64,000 nt of DNA from the NCBI GenBank assembly GCA_029204225.1, contig CM055107.1, forward strand, positions 47,538,476-47,602,475. Reading direction: 5' to 3'. The position numbers were made by a program, and so were the translations under genes. Under the pieces are notes generated by a model that saw only the letters and a program-made list of their open reading frames with translations, was not told the origin of the DNA and made no database searches. Positions 54,440 to 64,000 of this stretch are shown here, in pieces (within the stretch, counting starts at the first letter, position 1; the number at the start of each line of letters is the position of its first letter). The DNA comes from Diphasiastrum complanatum. Lineage: Eukaryota > Streptophyta > Lycopodiopsida > Lycopodiales > Lycopodiaceae.

Positions 54440-55910
54440 CATTTTGAATCACAAGCGCAACACATGAGCTCGCCCAGGCCAAGCAAGCCCTCAAGGCGTG
54501 CCAAAAATTCATGGACGTGAAGGCCCAGTCCACCCCCGTGGTAATTCCACTGCCACCTAATTTTGACGCTGCACAAGCTAGTACCAGCCAAGATCAGAGC
54601 CAGCAGGTTAGAATGGAAGGTTATAGTATTTTGGATGGATTCAGTGGATACAACCAAGTCAAAATTGCACCATCTGATAAGCATAAAATGGCTTTTGCGA
54701 CAGAATGGGGGACCTATGCTTATAAGGTTATGTCATTTGGACTTTGTAATGCACCAAGTATCTTTCAACGGATTATGCAGTTTACTTTCAAGGAGTACTT
54801 GCAAAAATTTGTTGAAATATACTTGGATGATCTTGGAGTCCATAGTTTGGAAACAGACCATCTGAAACATTTGGAAAAAGTTCTTGAATGTTGTCGTAAG
54901 TACCATATTTCTTTGAATCCAGAAAAATGCTAGATTTGGGTTACTCACGGGGTTGTTCTTGGACATGTAATCTCAAGGCATGATATTGCTATGAATTACT
55001 CAAAAATCAAGATTATTGTGAAATTACCTCCACCAAGAACAACAAGAGGAGTTTACATTTTTATGGGTCATGCAAACTATTATCAAATATTCATCTTATT
55101 TTTTGCAGACCTCGCACGACCTATATAGAAATTCACTATTATACCAATTTAGACAGTTGAGTCATTGGAAGCATTTGAAAAATTGAAGAAAGCCTTAGCT
55201 TCTGCACCGATATTACGAGCTCATAATTGGACAATCGAATTCCATGTGCATACTGATGTGTCAAAATATGCTATTGGATCTCTACTAACACAACTCAGTG
55301 AATATAAGAAAGATTTGCTAGCCGACAACTTAATTATGTTGAAGTGAACTATTCTATCATAGAATGGGAAGCGTTGGCTATGGTTTTTTCAATTATAAGG
55401 TTTTCGACAATATTTCATGGCAACACATTTTGTTTTTTATACTGATCATCAACCATTGCTTTATTTAGCAAACAAGACATGCAATACGGAACGCATGGCA
55501 AGATGGTTACTTTCAAGTTGTGGTTCGGAAGGGCAAACAATATTATCTTTCAGATCACGTTTCTAGAATACAAACAACACCAGTTAATACCGAAGTTGAT
55601 GATGAACTAGCAGATGTTGCACTATTTTATGTTGAAACAATACCTGAGTGGGTCAACCAATGAATCTTTGACAAAAGTTTGAACAAAGGCAATTGATTTT
55701 AAAAGCACAACCTTATCAATTGATTGCTGGTCAATTATATCACTTTGGAGTTGATGATATTCTAAGAAGATGTATTTTACCACATGAAGTACTCGATCTA
55801 ATTATGTTTTCACATGATGGAATGGGAGGAGGACATTTTTCATCTAATATCATTGTTCAAAAATTTTTGCAATTAGGATGTTGGTGGCCTATGCTTCATA
55901 AAGATACTAA
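54440..55910 (+). pseudogene. Ty3/gypsy pol relic: RT, RNase H and integrase head
   Basis: 54440-54610 reads AHELAQAKQALKACQKFMD followed by a Pro/Gln-rich stretch, which looks like a gag piece fused upstream. RT then starts in mid-domain: LDGFSGYNQVKIAPSDKHK, FGLCNAPSIFQR, the catalytic YLDDL and SLNPEKC (54600-54930). After a TAG the frame continues with HGVVLGHVIS and the RNase H start (EAFEKLKKALASAPIL, FHVHTDVSKYAIGSLL). Further frameshifts precede the integrase zinc head (ILPHEVLDLIMFSHDGMGG, then GCWWPMLHKDT) at 55780-55907. There it stops, exactly where the dispersed 450-bp repeat begins. The upstream half of RT and the integrase core are missing. Confidence 0.8.
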
Positions 55911-55911
55911 A

Positions 55912-56360
55912 ATGAATATAATCAATGATTATGAAAATGATTATTAACCTCTACTCTATAAGGGACAAATTGGTTTTTGATAAAATGTTTACTTCTACTA
56001 GCCCTTAGTAAGGCTTTTGTTAACTCTTGATTTTAAAAAAAAAAACTTTGCTTGGAAACTCCATTAGGCAATTCTCTTACATATATTAATTGGTGTGATC
56101 AAGGATAATAAAATTTAGGTCGACACTTCCTTTAGTTTTTAGTTTTGAAAATTGGACTTTGAGATGATCTTTTATCATATATGTTTGTCTATATTCTAAA
56201 AGTGTCATTGATGGTGATTTATCGAGAAAAAAAAGGCCCAACATCACGTTTAATCTTATACCCATGTATAGCTATTAGAATGTTATTTGCATGTTTATAC
56301 TTTCTTTGCAAGAATATATTCATGCGAAGGATCAATGTTCCATAGTCTAAACGTAAATGC
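55912..56360 (+). repeat. Dispersed ~450-bp repeat, copy B
   Basis: It aligns with 48592-49033. It directly follows the truncated gypsy integrase, while copy A directly precedes the foldback cluster. Confidence 0.85.
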
Positions 56361-56619
56361 TTGTAGAAAATTGACAAACACAAAAATGTATATTGTCTCA
56401 ATTGGCCTAATCTCTTTATTTTCAAACTAAAATCTTATATTTGGGCTAGGTCTAAGTGTAACAAATATTCGTAAGTGTTGTAAAAGTGCTCTCAAGATTT
56501 TAGCTTCTAAAATGTTAACATTATACTAGGTTTTTTTTTAAAGGTGGAATATTATCTACACTCATCACGGACAATGATTTTAAGGTGGAGTAACTACACT
56601 CAACAAGGGTAATAATGAT

Positions 56620-56905
56620 TTTTTAATCTAGAAAATGAACGACCTTAATTAAGAAGCTCCTTCTTCCAATCATTATTGACTTTTCCGACATTCATGAGTC
56701 ACAAGCTCCCTCCCCCCCCTTCCCAAAAAAAAAAAAAAAATGGGGCGGCACAGGGGTGGTTTGTGTTGTGAAAGTGCTCTTAAGATTAGAATCTTAGAGT
56801 AATTGGACAACGATTTTTTTAATCTAGAAAATGATTGACCTTCATTAAGAAGCTCCTTCCACCAATCATTCATGACTTTTCCTACATCCATGAGTCGCAA
56901 GCCAC
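56620..56905 (+). repeat. Two copies of an ~80-bp segment
   Basis: 56622-56705 and 56816-56898 share 'aatctagaaaatga' and 'agaagctccttc..ccaatcat' through to 'catgagtc.caagc', each ending in a C-rich run (56708-56724 and 56909-56920). Confidence 0.8.
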
Positions 56906-57117
56906 ACCACCCCCCCCCCCTTTGTGTGTGTGTGTGTGAATTGCTAAAGTTGTTATGATAAGGAAATCTAAAAGCTTTAAATTTATCCTAACATTTATTT
57001 TAGAATGCTTTATAATAAGACCTCTTATGTTAGAGACATGCAATCTTATATGATTACAAAATATTTTTTACAATCACTCTTCTAGAAACTCCTTATTAAT
57101 TGTGAGATGAAATTCAA

Positions 57118-57715
57118 ATGCTTAAAGTACGATTCCCATTGGCCAGTTGCAAAAGTTTTCTAAGAAAAGGGAGAAACATATTTTCATCATGAGTAAGAAG
57201 AGGTATGATTGAATATGTCATTCAATTCATATGCATAAAGTATGATCCCCATTGGCCAATTTCAAGTATGCTTAAAGTATGATCCCCACTGGCCAATTAC
57301 AAATATGCATAAAGTATGATCCCCATTGACCAATTACAAGTATGCTTAAAATCTGATTCCCATTGGCCATTTACAAATATGCATAAAGTATGATCCCCAT
57401 TGGCCACTTACAAATATGTTTTCCAAGAAAAGAAATAAACGTACTTCGTCATCGATAAGACTTTTAGGCAATGCATGATTAAATATGTCATGAAATTCAT
57501 ATGCTTAAGAGTATGATTCCCATTGGCCAACTACAACAAAAAGGAAAAAACATATATCATTGTCCAAAAAAAGTTTTCATAGTTAGTACATAAGGATTTG
57601 TGTCGTTAATTAGTCTTCTTTTGAGATTTTGGCATTTGTGGAGATGAGGATGTATGATTAAATATGACATGAAATTCATATGCTTAAAAGTATGATTCCC
57701 ATTGGCCAACTACAA
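57118..57715 (+). repeat. ~41-bp minisatellite with TATGATCCCCATTGGCCA core
   Basis: At least six contiguous units between 57118 and 57420 ('tatgcataaagtatgatccc' then 'cattggccaattacaa'), and two further copies at about 57500-57530 and 57680-57715 within a ~190-bp higher-order repeat that also contains 'aggaaaaaacatatatcat'. Non-coding. Confidence 0.85.
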
Positions 57716-57754
57716 CAAGAAAAGGAAAAAACATATATCATCCTTGAATAAGAC

Positions 57755-58241
57755 TTTTAGGTCCATTCTTTTATTTTGGCGTTTGGATGACAATATATTG
57801 AGTGGGTTTTCAACAACAACGCAAGGGAAGGAGAGGAGCAATCCTTTTGGCAATAGCTTTTGCCAGAATTTTATAGGAGGTATTGAGCATGGTAAGGGGT
57901 CTTTAGTTAGAAATCAGAGAGGGTGAATCAACCTTGGGAATAAGTCTGATGAGCACCTAAGAGAAGGAGGGAGAAAAGGAGCCAGTCAGGAGCACAAAAT
58001 TAATAGCTAGGAGAAGAGAAGGACCAACCAAATTCCAGTGCGCCAATAAAAAAATCCGGGGTGAAACCATTTGGACTAGGTGTCTTGTCTCTGCTAAGAG
58101 ATTTAAGTGATGAATGTAATTCCTCAAGGGTAAGAGAAGAGGACAGAGAGTTAGACTCATCAGAAGAAAGGGGGGAAGGAAAGACGCAATAAAGGGAAAA
58201 GTCCTAGCCTGAGGGGAAGGAGCGAGAAACGGAGGGATTAT
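57755..58241 (-). pseudogene. L1-like LINE reverse transcriptase fragment
   Basis: The minus strand reads TLEELHSSLKSLSRDKTPSPNGF..F, a match to the LINE RT 'K-x-P-G-P-D-G-F' motif. Further on, LIPKVDSPSLISN is followed by RPLTMLNTSYKILAKAIAKR (RPI..LN..YK..AK.L..R in L1). Stops and frame changes break it. It ends abruptly at 58241, exactly where the copia 2 LTR begins, so copia 2 inserted into this older LINE. Confidence 0.7.
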
Positions 58242-58506
58242 TGTCAAGAATCAGATATGCAACATCAAGCATTCACTATAAGCAATCACCAAGTAGGGAG
58301 GCGGAAGAAGAACACACAATAATTCTCTATCACACTACAATCATACTGAATATAAAATGTACATATAAACCTTGAACCCTGATAGAAAGAGAAAACCTAC
58401 GAATAGACTAATAGACTAGCCTACAACTAATTACAGCTGGTAACAACTGTCAACACTTATGTACATCGTAAACAGTAACAATGAAATTTATCATTGATTT
58501 TTAACA
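58242..58506 (-). repeat. 3' LTR of copia 2
   Basis: On the minus strand it begins TGTTAAAAATCAATG after the purine tract TGAGGGAGAG and ends TCTTGACA. Internal TATATG/TATA-like sequence at about 58345-58365 could be the promoter. Confidence 0.75.
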
Positions 58507-61189
58507 CTCTCCCTCAATGATAAAATTACATTCTTCTATTCCTAATAGAGTACGAAACCTCTCAAATTTACATCTACTTAATGACTTAGTAAAAATATCT
58601 GCCATTTGATCTTTAGATTTACAAAAAACAAGATCAATGGCTCCATCAAGAATTTTCTCTCGAATAAAATGATAGTGTATTTCGATGTGCTTCGTTCGAG
58701 CATGTAAAAGTAGATTTTTGGCAAGGTGAATGCAGCTTTGATTGTCGCAAGATATAGTAGTCGCATCCACCTGTGGCTGACCTAAATCCACAAGCAATCT
58801 TTGTAACCATATCGCTTCTTGTGTAGCATTTCTGAGTGCTCGATATTCAGCTTCCGTTGATGATAAAGCTATTGTAGGTTGTTTTCTGCTGCTCTATGAA
58901 ATTGTAGCTGTACCATAACTTAATGTATGACCACTGGTAGATCTTCTGTCATCAATATTACCCGCCCAATCGGCATCTGTATAATCTACCAACATTGGCG
59001 CTTCATACTGATCATACTTCAAACCAAAATTCAATGTCCCTCAAATACATCTGAGAATACGTTTAGCAGACTTCCAGTGTGCTTGACTAGGATCTTGCAT
59101 AAATTGACTAACAACACCAACAACATAAGAAATATCAGGTCGTGTGTGTGTCAAATAAATCAAACAACCCACCAACTGTCTATACAAATAAGCATCCACT
59201 TTCTCAGATTCATCATCTGCAGTAAGCTTCATGTTGACATCCATAGGTGTACTCAAGGGCTTACAATCCTGCATATTGAACTTATAAAACAAATCTCGTG
59301 CATATTTTCTTTGTGTAAGAAAGACCATGTCTTCTTTTTGCCATATTTCAATGCCAAGATAGTAGTGCATCAATCCTAGATCACTCATGTCAAAAGCATT
59401 GGAAAGATTTGATTTGATTTCATTAATTAACCTCTCATTACTTCATGTAATAATCAAATCATCCACGTACAGCACAATGAACACTATATCGTAAAGATTA
59501 GGATCAGCATCACTCTTTACCATTCCCCTTCGCTTGAAGTGCTCATCAATGCAAGAGTACCAAGCTCGTGGTGCTTGCTTCAATCCATATATGGCTTTGT
59601 TGAGTTTACAAACCAAATGATCTCTTCCTAGCTCAACAAACCCTTGAGGTTGCTCTAAATATACTTCCTCATCCAATACTCCATTAAGAAAAGCAGATTT
59701 GACGTCCATTTGCTGGATTTTCCAACCATAGAAAGCAAAAATTGCAATGATAGAACGAATAGTTACCATTTTGGCTACAGGTGCGAAGGTCTCCTCAAAG
59801 TCTATACCTTCCTGCTGCTCAAAACCTCTTGCAACTAATCGTGCCTTGTACTTGTTGAGTTGCACAAAAGCTACATACTTCATCTTGTAGATCCACTTAC
59901 ATGTGATAGGCGTCTTACCATCAGGTAGGTCAACCAAGTCCCACGTTTTGTTCTTCGATATAGCCTCCATTTCTGTTTCCATAGCTGCATGCCACTCCTT
60001 GTTTTCCTTTGCTTCGTTGAAAGTTTTAGGTTCTTGAACCGTTAAGATGGATTCCATTAGGGCTAGATTCATCTCTAATCTTGCAGGAGGTTTTCGATTT
60101 ATACTTGATCTTCTAAGCTCTATTTCCCTTCTTTGCACCATCTATGACTGATAAGTACCATTTAGGTACTCTCTTGGGAATTTTAGCATCAGGCTTGCCT
60201 TTGTCCAATGGATTTTCTATATCAAAATCCACTTCCTTCTTGACCTATACTTTCGCTCCCTCATCAAAAAGTTCAGTGATTACTTCAGATTGTTCACCTT
60301 GGCCCATCTCATCAAACGTAACATCCCTAGAAATTACAAGCTTCTGTGCATTTGTGTCATACATCCTGTATGCTTTGGCCTTCTCATCATATCCAAGGAA
60401 AATACACTTGATAGATTTTGCATCCAATTTCCTTCATTTCTCATCAAGAATATGAGCATAAGCATCACAACCAAATACTCTCAAATGAGAAATATTATGT
60501 TTCTTTCCAGTAACTGCTTCATGAGTTGTCTTATCTTCCACGGATTTTGTAGGACACCGATTCAGGATGTGCGTAGCTGTGCTACAAGATTCTGCCCAAA
60601 AGGTATTTGGCAGACCCTTGCTTTTGAGCATCGCCCTGGCCATCTCAACAATAGACCTGTTCTTTCGTTCTGCAAGCCCATTTTGCTGTGGTGAATAAGG
60701 TGTTGTACTCTGCCTCTTGATCCCTTGATCTTTGCAAAAATCAATAAATTCTGTCGAAAAATACTCACCACCTCCATCAAATCTCAAAGTTTTGATGCAA
60801 CATCCTGTTTGCTTTTCAACTAATGCCTTGAATTCCTTGAACTTAGCAAAAGCATCTGATTTAGTCTGCATAGGTCCACATAGATCATTGTGGACAAGAT
60901 CTAGGATGCCACTGGCTCTCCTTGCTCCACTTTTGGAAAACCTCTCTCGGTGTTGTTTTCCCAAAATACAACCTTCACAAATTTTTTCTTCAAAAGAAAT
61001 ATCAGGCAATCCTATAACTAGATTATCTCTTTTGAGAATTTGTAAACTTTGAGCACTAATATGACCAATTAGTTGATGCCAAAGATCACTTCGACTATCA
61101 ACTATGCTTACCATAGCTTGAGCAAAAGATCTCGCATTCAATTTGTAGAGTCGATTTCCGTTGTTGTTGATCAGCCATCGTCCCAACAA
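58501..61189 (-). pseudogene. Copia 2 pol: integrase, reverse transcriptase, RNase H
   Basis: The integrase zinc head has WHQLIGHI and CEGCILGK (about 61085-60960). The core has HNDLCGPM and GLAERKNRS, but the segment carrying the second Asp (FIDD...) is missing: GPMQT joins KSDAF directly. Further parts are VFGCDAYAHI, RT with KCKWIYK-type start [41 protein letters not shown] and an intact YVDDL (about 59460). RNase H follows (59388-58501) with DADWAG, STEAEYRAL, DNQSCIHLAKN and DIFTKSLSR. Nonsense codons and short frame breaks occur at about 60427-60435, 60247, 59440, 59043 and 58895. Confidence 0.9.
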
Positions 61190-62440
61190 ATAGTAGATTG
61201 CTAGCTAAGCCAGGTACATATTGCACATTGCTTATCCACTTTATCTTCCCGTTGGCTAACTTCACTGGTACCACTCCAACTCCTTTAACAGATAGCAATT
61301 TGCCATCGGCTTGTCCAACTTCATCACCATTGTGAGTTTCCTTGAGTTCTAAAAAACACTCTTTCCTTGAAGTCATGTGCTTGGATGCACCACTATCAAT
61401 GTACCAGGTATCCTTGGTTTCATCACTTGTCATTAATGCTGTAATGAACAATTTTGAGCTCTCACATGTGTCATCTTCATATTGATCAACATCGTATTGA
61501 TGTTGATCAGATAATTGTTTTCATAATAATAATCATCAAATTGATGCTGATCAGCATAATTTCCCACTTGCCCTTTGTCTTTTTTTTTTTGTTCCATCTC
61601 CTTCTATTTCTTGAAGCATTCACGCTCCTAGTGGCCAGGTTTGTTGCAATACCTACAATTTCTAGGTTTATTTTGTCTGGAATAGCCTCGGCCTTGATTC
61701 CAATTGCCTCAATTTGGGCCATCATTGGATTGTTCTTGAAATTGTTGGAATGATCCACGATTTGAGTTTCCACCTCTTGATTGGTGTCTTCCACGACCAA
61801 ATCTACCACCACGTCCCCTGACTGCAAGAGCTTGATCAAATCCCCTGTTGTGATGACTCAAGTTCTCTTGACGTTGTTCTTCCTGCAAAAGCAATCTACC
61901 TAACTCTTCATAGGTTGGAATATTTTCTCGTGTGGCTATACTTGTCACAAACATCTGATGTGACTCACTCAAACTATTCAATGTCAACTGCACGATTTCA
62001 CAATCCTGTACTCGCTCTCCAACTGCTGCTAATTGGTCACGAATCTCTTTGATCTTCAGTAGGTGATCAACAACAGTTGCACCATCATCCATCCGCAATG
62101 TGTGCAGCTTCGTCTTCAGGAATAGCACTCGAAATGTATTTGTGGTCTCAAATAATGCCTTCAACGTATCCCATGCTTCTTTTGGTCCTTCTGAATCCGA
62201 AATGTAGGGAATAATTGCATCTCTAACTGATAAGTTGATGACATTCTGTGCTTTCCGTTTTCTCCTGTCAAATGTCCGTTGATTTTCTTCAATAAATGGC
62301 CTTGTCTCTTCACCTGTCACGATCTCTCATAGCTCCTTTTTCATCAAAATGTTCTTCAGTTTGAATTTCCAAACTGCATAGTTGCCGGCTCCTTCCAATT
62401 TGCTTGACTCATTAAGGACACTCTCGCTTAGAGTTGCCAT
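61098..62440 (-). pseudogene. Copia 2 gag and protease
   Basis: Gag starts MATLSESVLNESSKLEGAGN, with KAWDTLKALFE-like EAWDTLKALFE, and a premature TGA near 62327. An Arg/Gly-rich tail (RGGRFGRGRHQSRGG) and one zinc knuckle, CRYCNKPGH-stop-EREC (about 61640), follow. The protease is intact at its active site: WYIDSGASKHMTSRK (about 61400), then YVPGLASNLL. Confidence 0.9.
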
Positions 62441-62559
62441 TACTGGATAGACAAGTCTGGATCACAAAAATGGCTCAGTCTGAGCACACAACTTAGTCTC
62501 CAAATTTTATCACGCCACAGAACTGTATAATAATTTTTTTTTTTGGTTATACACCTGAT

Positions 62560-62720
62560 ATCAGAATGGAACGAGAAAGTACGACTGCTCAGGATCCTCT
62601 TTAACTTGTGCGCGTGGATCCAATATTGGAGCATGCGATATCGGACTGGAGTGCGGATGTACAACTGCTCAGAATTCTCTTTAGCTCGTGCGCTTGGATC
62701 CAATATCGGGAAAAGTTCCA
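62560..62720. repeat. Two copies of a ~70-bp segment
   Basis: 'ctgctcaggatcctcttta' through to 'gcgtggatccaatattgg' (about 62585-62631) recurs as 'ctgctcagaattctcttta' through to 'gcttggatccaatatcgg' (about 62661-62708), with matching flanks. It lies where a 5' LTR would be expected for copia 2, but is unrelated to the 3' LTR. Confidence 0.75.
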
Positions 62721-64000
62721 ATTAGGCATCTTACTTTGAATCTATCCGAAACTACTTCCAGAAAAAAATCTCATTTCTATACCACAACTGGTTCTTTTTC
62801 GAAAACTATGCAGCCACAGATTCCCCAATAGAAATTTATCCCACCAATTCACCCCTCATTTTAAAGAAATTATCAATTTCAATAAAAGTTAACTGGAAAG
62901 ATGATATATGAAAATATCCAAATTCGAGAAAAGTCAATATTCACTTCATTATAGGACTTTTCCTTCAAATTTTTCAATCTGAGTGATAGAAGCTACTATT
63001 CCATCGAAATCCATTTATGCAACAAAGATATTCTAGGTTTAAGAAATTGAAACATTTAAACCTTAGAATTTATCTGAATTCCAAGTCTATTACACAAGTA
63101 GTAATTTATATGACATAATAGTCTTTTAGAAGAATAACTTCATGTTGGAAAGAATCAGATAAACAGTCTGATGTCTTATAAGAAATTATTAAAAAGTAAA
63201 GGTTTACTTAAGAAAGCAAAAAATAGATTTGAGGGCCTCTGATTTTGTAAATAATGAGATACCACATTGGGATCTAGATTAAACCTCAAAATTTTTCAAA
63301 GTACCCCACATTTGATCGAATGGTTTTCTTTTTTCCCATATCGTGACTAGGTACTAAAACACACCAAATTGGGTCATGTAAAGCTCAGTACAGAGGGAGA
63401 CAAAGTGAGCAAGATTCTTGCCACATCAGCCTGCCACCTAGGCTTCACACGTGTGAGATCAGAGTGTCATAAAATCTGTAGTAGGGCGCATTTTCACAAG
63501 ATAAAATCATGCAAAAACGTGCAAACACCCATCCTAGCCCAAAATTGATGCTACGAATAGTCTTAAACAATCAATTAGACTTCCATGAAGCATTCATAGT
63601 GATCCTAAGATGCAGTATAGGCTGAGAACGAAGATTTCTTGATTTGTAGAAGTCAAAATAGCTTCAAACTTGATGGAGATGGTGCATAAGCCACCGGTCA
63701 TCATTTTACAGGTCTGATAGCTTGCTGGGAAGGTAAAAAGGAATACTAATCATGCTGTAAATGATTCTAGAATGATCTCCTTATGGATTTGAAAAGACCC
63801 ATCCCTCAAAAATCACCAAAAATGGTCATTTTTTGAACTTTTTTGACTTCTTACAAGCTCAATTGCTGGAATTCTTGGTTCTAACTTCAGGGAAAGCTTC
63901 AAAAGACTTTGTTCCACCTCTTTACAAGCTATACATGGTGTTTTACAGCCACCTAACTTTATGAAAAAACAAACAAAAATGATGATTTTTGGCTATTTTT
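62721..64000. other. AT-rich end of window, no gene seen
   Basis: No coding frame or clear element. A TTCACACGTGTGAG palindrome at about 63447-63460 matches the one in LTR1-LTR3, so part of this may be another member of that LTR family continuing beyond the window. Confidence 0.4.

Larger units (their letters stand above)
58242..62440 (-). mobile_element. Ty1/copia retrotransposon 2, 5' LTR not found
   Basis: On the minus strand the element runs from the gag ATG at 62440 to a 265-bp 3' LTR at 58242-58506. Upstream of gag I find neither a copy of the LTR nor a TGGTATCAGAGC primer site, so the 5' end is deleted or replaced. It belongs to a different copia lineage from copia 1, with much shorter LTRs and different gag and RT sequences. 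Confidence 0.9.

Noticed and set aside
57118-57715. Possible CRISPR-like array (regular 41-bp period)
   Set aside because: There are no unique spacers between identical repeats, units vary throughout, and the sequence is eukaryotic; it is a minisatellite.

Overview
This window is nuclear DNA from a land plant. It holds one clearly functional host gene, a six-exon gene for a UBE2C-type ubiquitin-conjugating enzyme at 23401-24970, with plant-like introns. Almost everything else is decayed mobile DNA, microsatellites and minisatellites. The AT-rich background, very long (GA)n, (TG)n and (TA)n tracts, nested Ty1/copia, Ty3/gypsy, LINE and Helitron remnants and scarce genes fit a large repeat-rich genome. 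A fern or other seed-free plant is my guess, but the sequence alone does not settle this.

Layout. 1-1950: no gene seen. 1960-2516: gypsy integrase relic (minus). 2781-8881: three related LTRs, two of which bound an internal region with a 454-codon ORF; the LTRs are chimeric and carry a repeated CACACGTGTG palindrome. 8950-9290: a foldback block built from the palindrome CTATGCTNAGCATAG. 9439-11502: an intron-containing, decayed gene for an N4/N6 DNA methyltransferase-like protein, the most unusual item here. 12146-16675: a 2.3 kb tandem duplication containing a CTCGAATTTTT minisatellite; its first copy has a Helitron 3' end. 17.9-18.6 kb: a second Helitron 3' end, long SSRs and GC-rich hairpins. 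19.85-20.64 kb: a CTAAGGGCCAA minisatellite. 20816-22916: a broken transposon-type gene with an internal tandem peptide repeat.

22957-24970: UBE2C gene, with a near-consensus mitosis-specific (MSA) element upstream. 28239-34137: copia element 1 (minus) with both LTRs. 34.2-42.2 kb: SSRs, a GC-rich island, a related LTR, a 770-bp tandem array and two blocks of a 60-bp repeat. 43.5-45.1 kb: a repeat-rich segment and a strongly strand-skewed segment. 46.1-47.4 kb: two further copia relics on opposite strands. 49.0-49.6 kb: a second foldback cluster using the same palindrome as at 9 kb. 49915-52379: a non-LTR retrotransposon (minus) with an N-terminal C2H2 finger. 54.4-56.4 kb: gypsy relic fused to a dispersed 450-bp repeat. 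57.1-57.7 kb: minisatellite. 57755-58241: L1-like relic. 58242-62440: copia element 2 (minus), apparently without its 5' LTR.

The elements do not form a pathway. The common theme is silencing and decay. The nonsense codons in copia element 1, and most of those in copia element 2 and the methyltransferase relic, are TAG or TGA codons explained by one C-to-T change from CAG or CGA, as expected from plant CHG and CG methylation. The host gene is intact and stands apart from this.
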